From positions 57,823,952 to 57,887,951 of the forward strand of contig CM075941.1 of NCBI GenBank assembly GCA_038030265.1: DNA of 64,000 nucleotides. The letters are read 5' to 3'. Below the pieces are notes generated by a model. The model worked only from the letters and a program-made list of their open reading frames with translations. It did not search any database and was not told the origin of the DNA. Positions 63,747 through 64,000 of the stretch are shown piece after piece; within the stretch, counting starts at the first letter, position 1, and each line of letters opens with the position of its first letter. This DNA is from Corythucha ciliata (lineage: Eukaryota; Arthropoda; Insecta; Hemiptera; Tingidae). Made by a program: the position numbers and the translations under genes.

Positions 63747-64000
63747 TTATTCGAGGTTTTTTATAATAAGGGCGGGTTTTCTGGCTCTCAGTGTTCTTTT
63801 CTTGGGGGCGATGTTGCATTGGGCACATGTACATATTCCTCTACGATTACCTCTGTCCGAAACGCATTGCGCGTGGAAGCCATTTCCACATCCATTGCAC
63901 GTTATCCACGTACCAGTTCCGTCTAATATCAAACAACTTTCTTCTTTGCATTTAAAATGCTTGTCTTCTCCCCAGCTTTCATTTATCATGAGACGTAGGA
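63747..64000 (-). CDS. Partial Cys-rich (PHD-like) zinc-finger protein, runs off the window
   Basis: The minus-strand frame reads 'CKEESC...WITCNGCGNGFHAQC......CTCAQC', a Cys4-His-Cys3-like arrangement, then a basic tail 'KKRTLRARKPALI' and a stop at 63749-63747. PHD-like fingers at the C-terminus occur in several transposases and in chromatin proteins; the rest of the protein lies beyond position 64000, so I cannot assign it. The frame is open to the edge, so the ATG at 63989 need not be the start. Confidence 0.45.
   Translation of the reverse strand, partial: LRLMINESWGEDKHFKCKEESCLILDGTGTWITCNGCGNGFHAQCVSDRGNRRGICTCAQCNIAPKKRTLRARKPALIIKNLE

Overview
This window looks like a TE-dense stretch of an animal nuclear genome, most likely an arthropod. 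The basis is the set of families present (Jockey/CR1, I, LOA and R1 clade non-LTR elements, gypsy elements, PIF/Harbinger with MADF partner genes, a MULE, hAT-like and MITE repeats), introns of about 60-75 nt with GT-AG ends, and a baculovirus-F-like envelope gene. A hemipteran would fit, but that is a guess. I see no convincing host protein-coding gene: every long reading frame belongs to a mobile element, and the rest is short degenerate repeats or featureless AT-rich DNA.

Layout. 1-6.4 kb: degenerate short repeats, including a 20-bp minisatellite. 6.4-8.4 kb: decayed RNase H-bearing non-LTR fragment lying inside a repeat-filled hAT-like element. 9.3-22.2 kb: one minus-strand non-LTR element split by two later insertions, a gypsy element (11594-15812, 4-bp duplication) and a complete PIF/Harbinger element (15881-21236, TAA duplication) whose two genes look intact. 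22.2-24.9 kb: degenerate repeats. 24.9-30.5 kb: plus-strand I-clade non-LTR element. 30.5-33.4 kb: truncated minus-strand LOA-clade element. 33.4-36.4 kb: local repeats and an inverted repeat. 36.4-40.5 kb: end of a minus-strand gypsy element whose LTR is split by a second PIF/Harbinger element (36758-39875, TTA duplication).

40.5-55.9 kb: an env-bearing plus-strand gypsy element. Its pol sense resumes after a 609-bp insertion carrying two head-to-head tRNA genes (46543-47151, 11-bp duplication) and again after a 6-kb MULE (47199-53234, 10-bp duplication). The MULE itself contains a MITE and a repeat-filled hAT-like element. A second MITE separates pol from env. 55.9-57.8 kb: deleted minus-strand gypsy pol plus an LTR fragment. 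59.2-61.8 kb: an R1-clade fragment abutting a Jockey/CR1-like fragment. 62.4-63.3 kb: a roughly 309-bp tandem repeat. The right edge has a partial Cys-rich zinc-finger reading frame.

The least familiar objects are the tRNA-carrying insertion with its own target-site duplication and the second Harbinger element, where each of two opposite-strand genes has its terminal exon inside the other's intron. All boundaries were read by eye from the sequence; no search or alignment was run.
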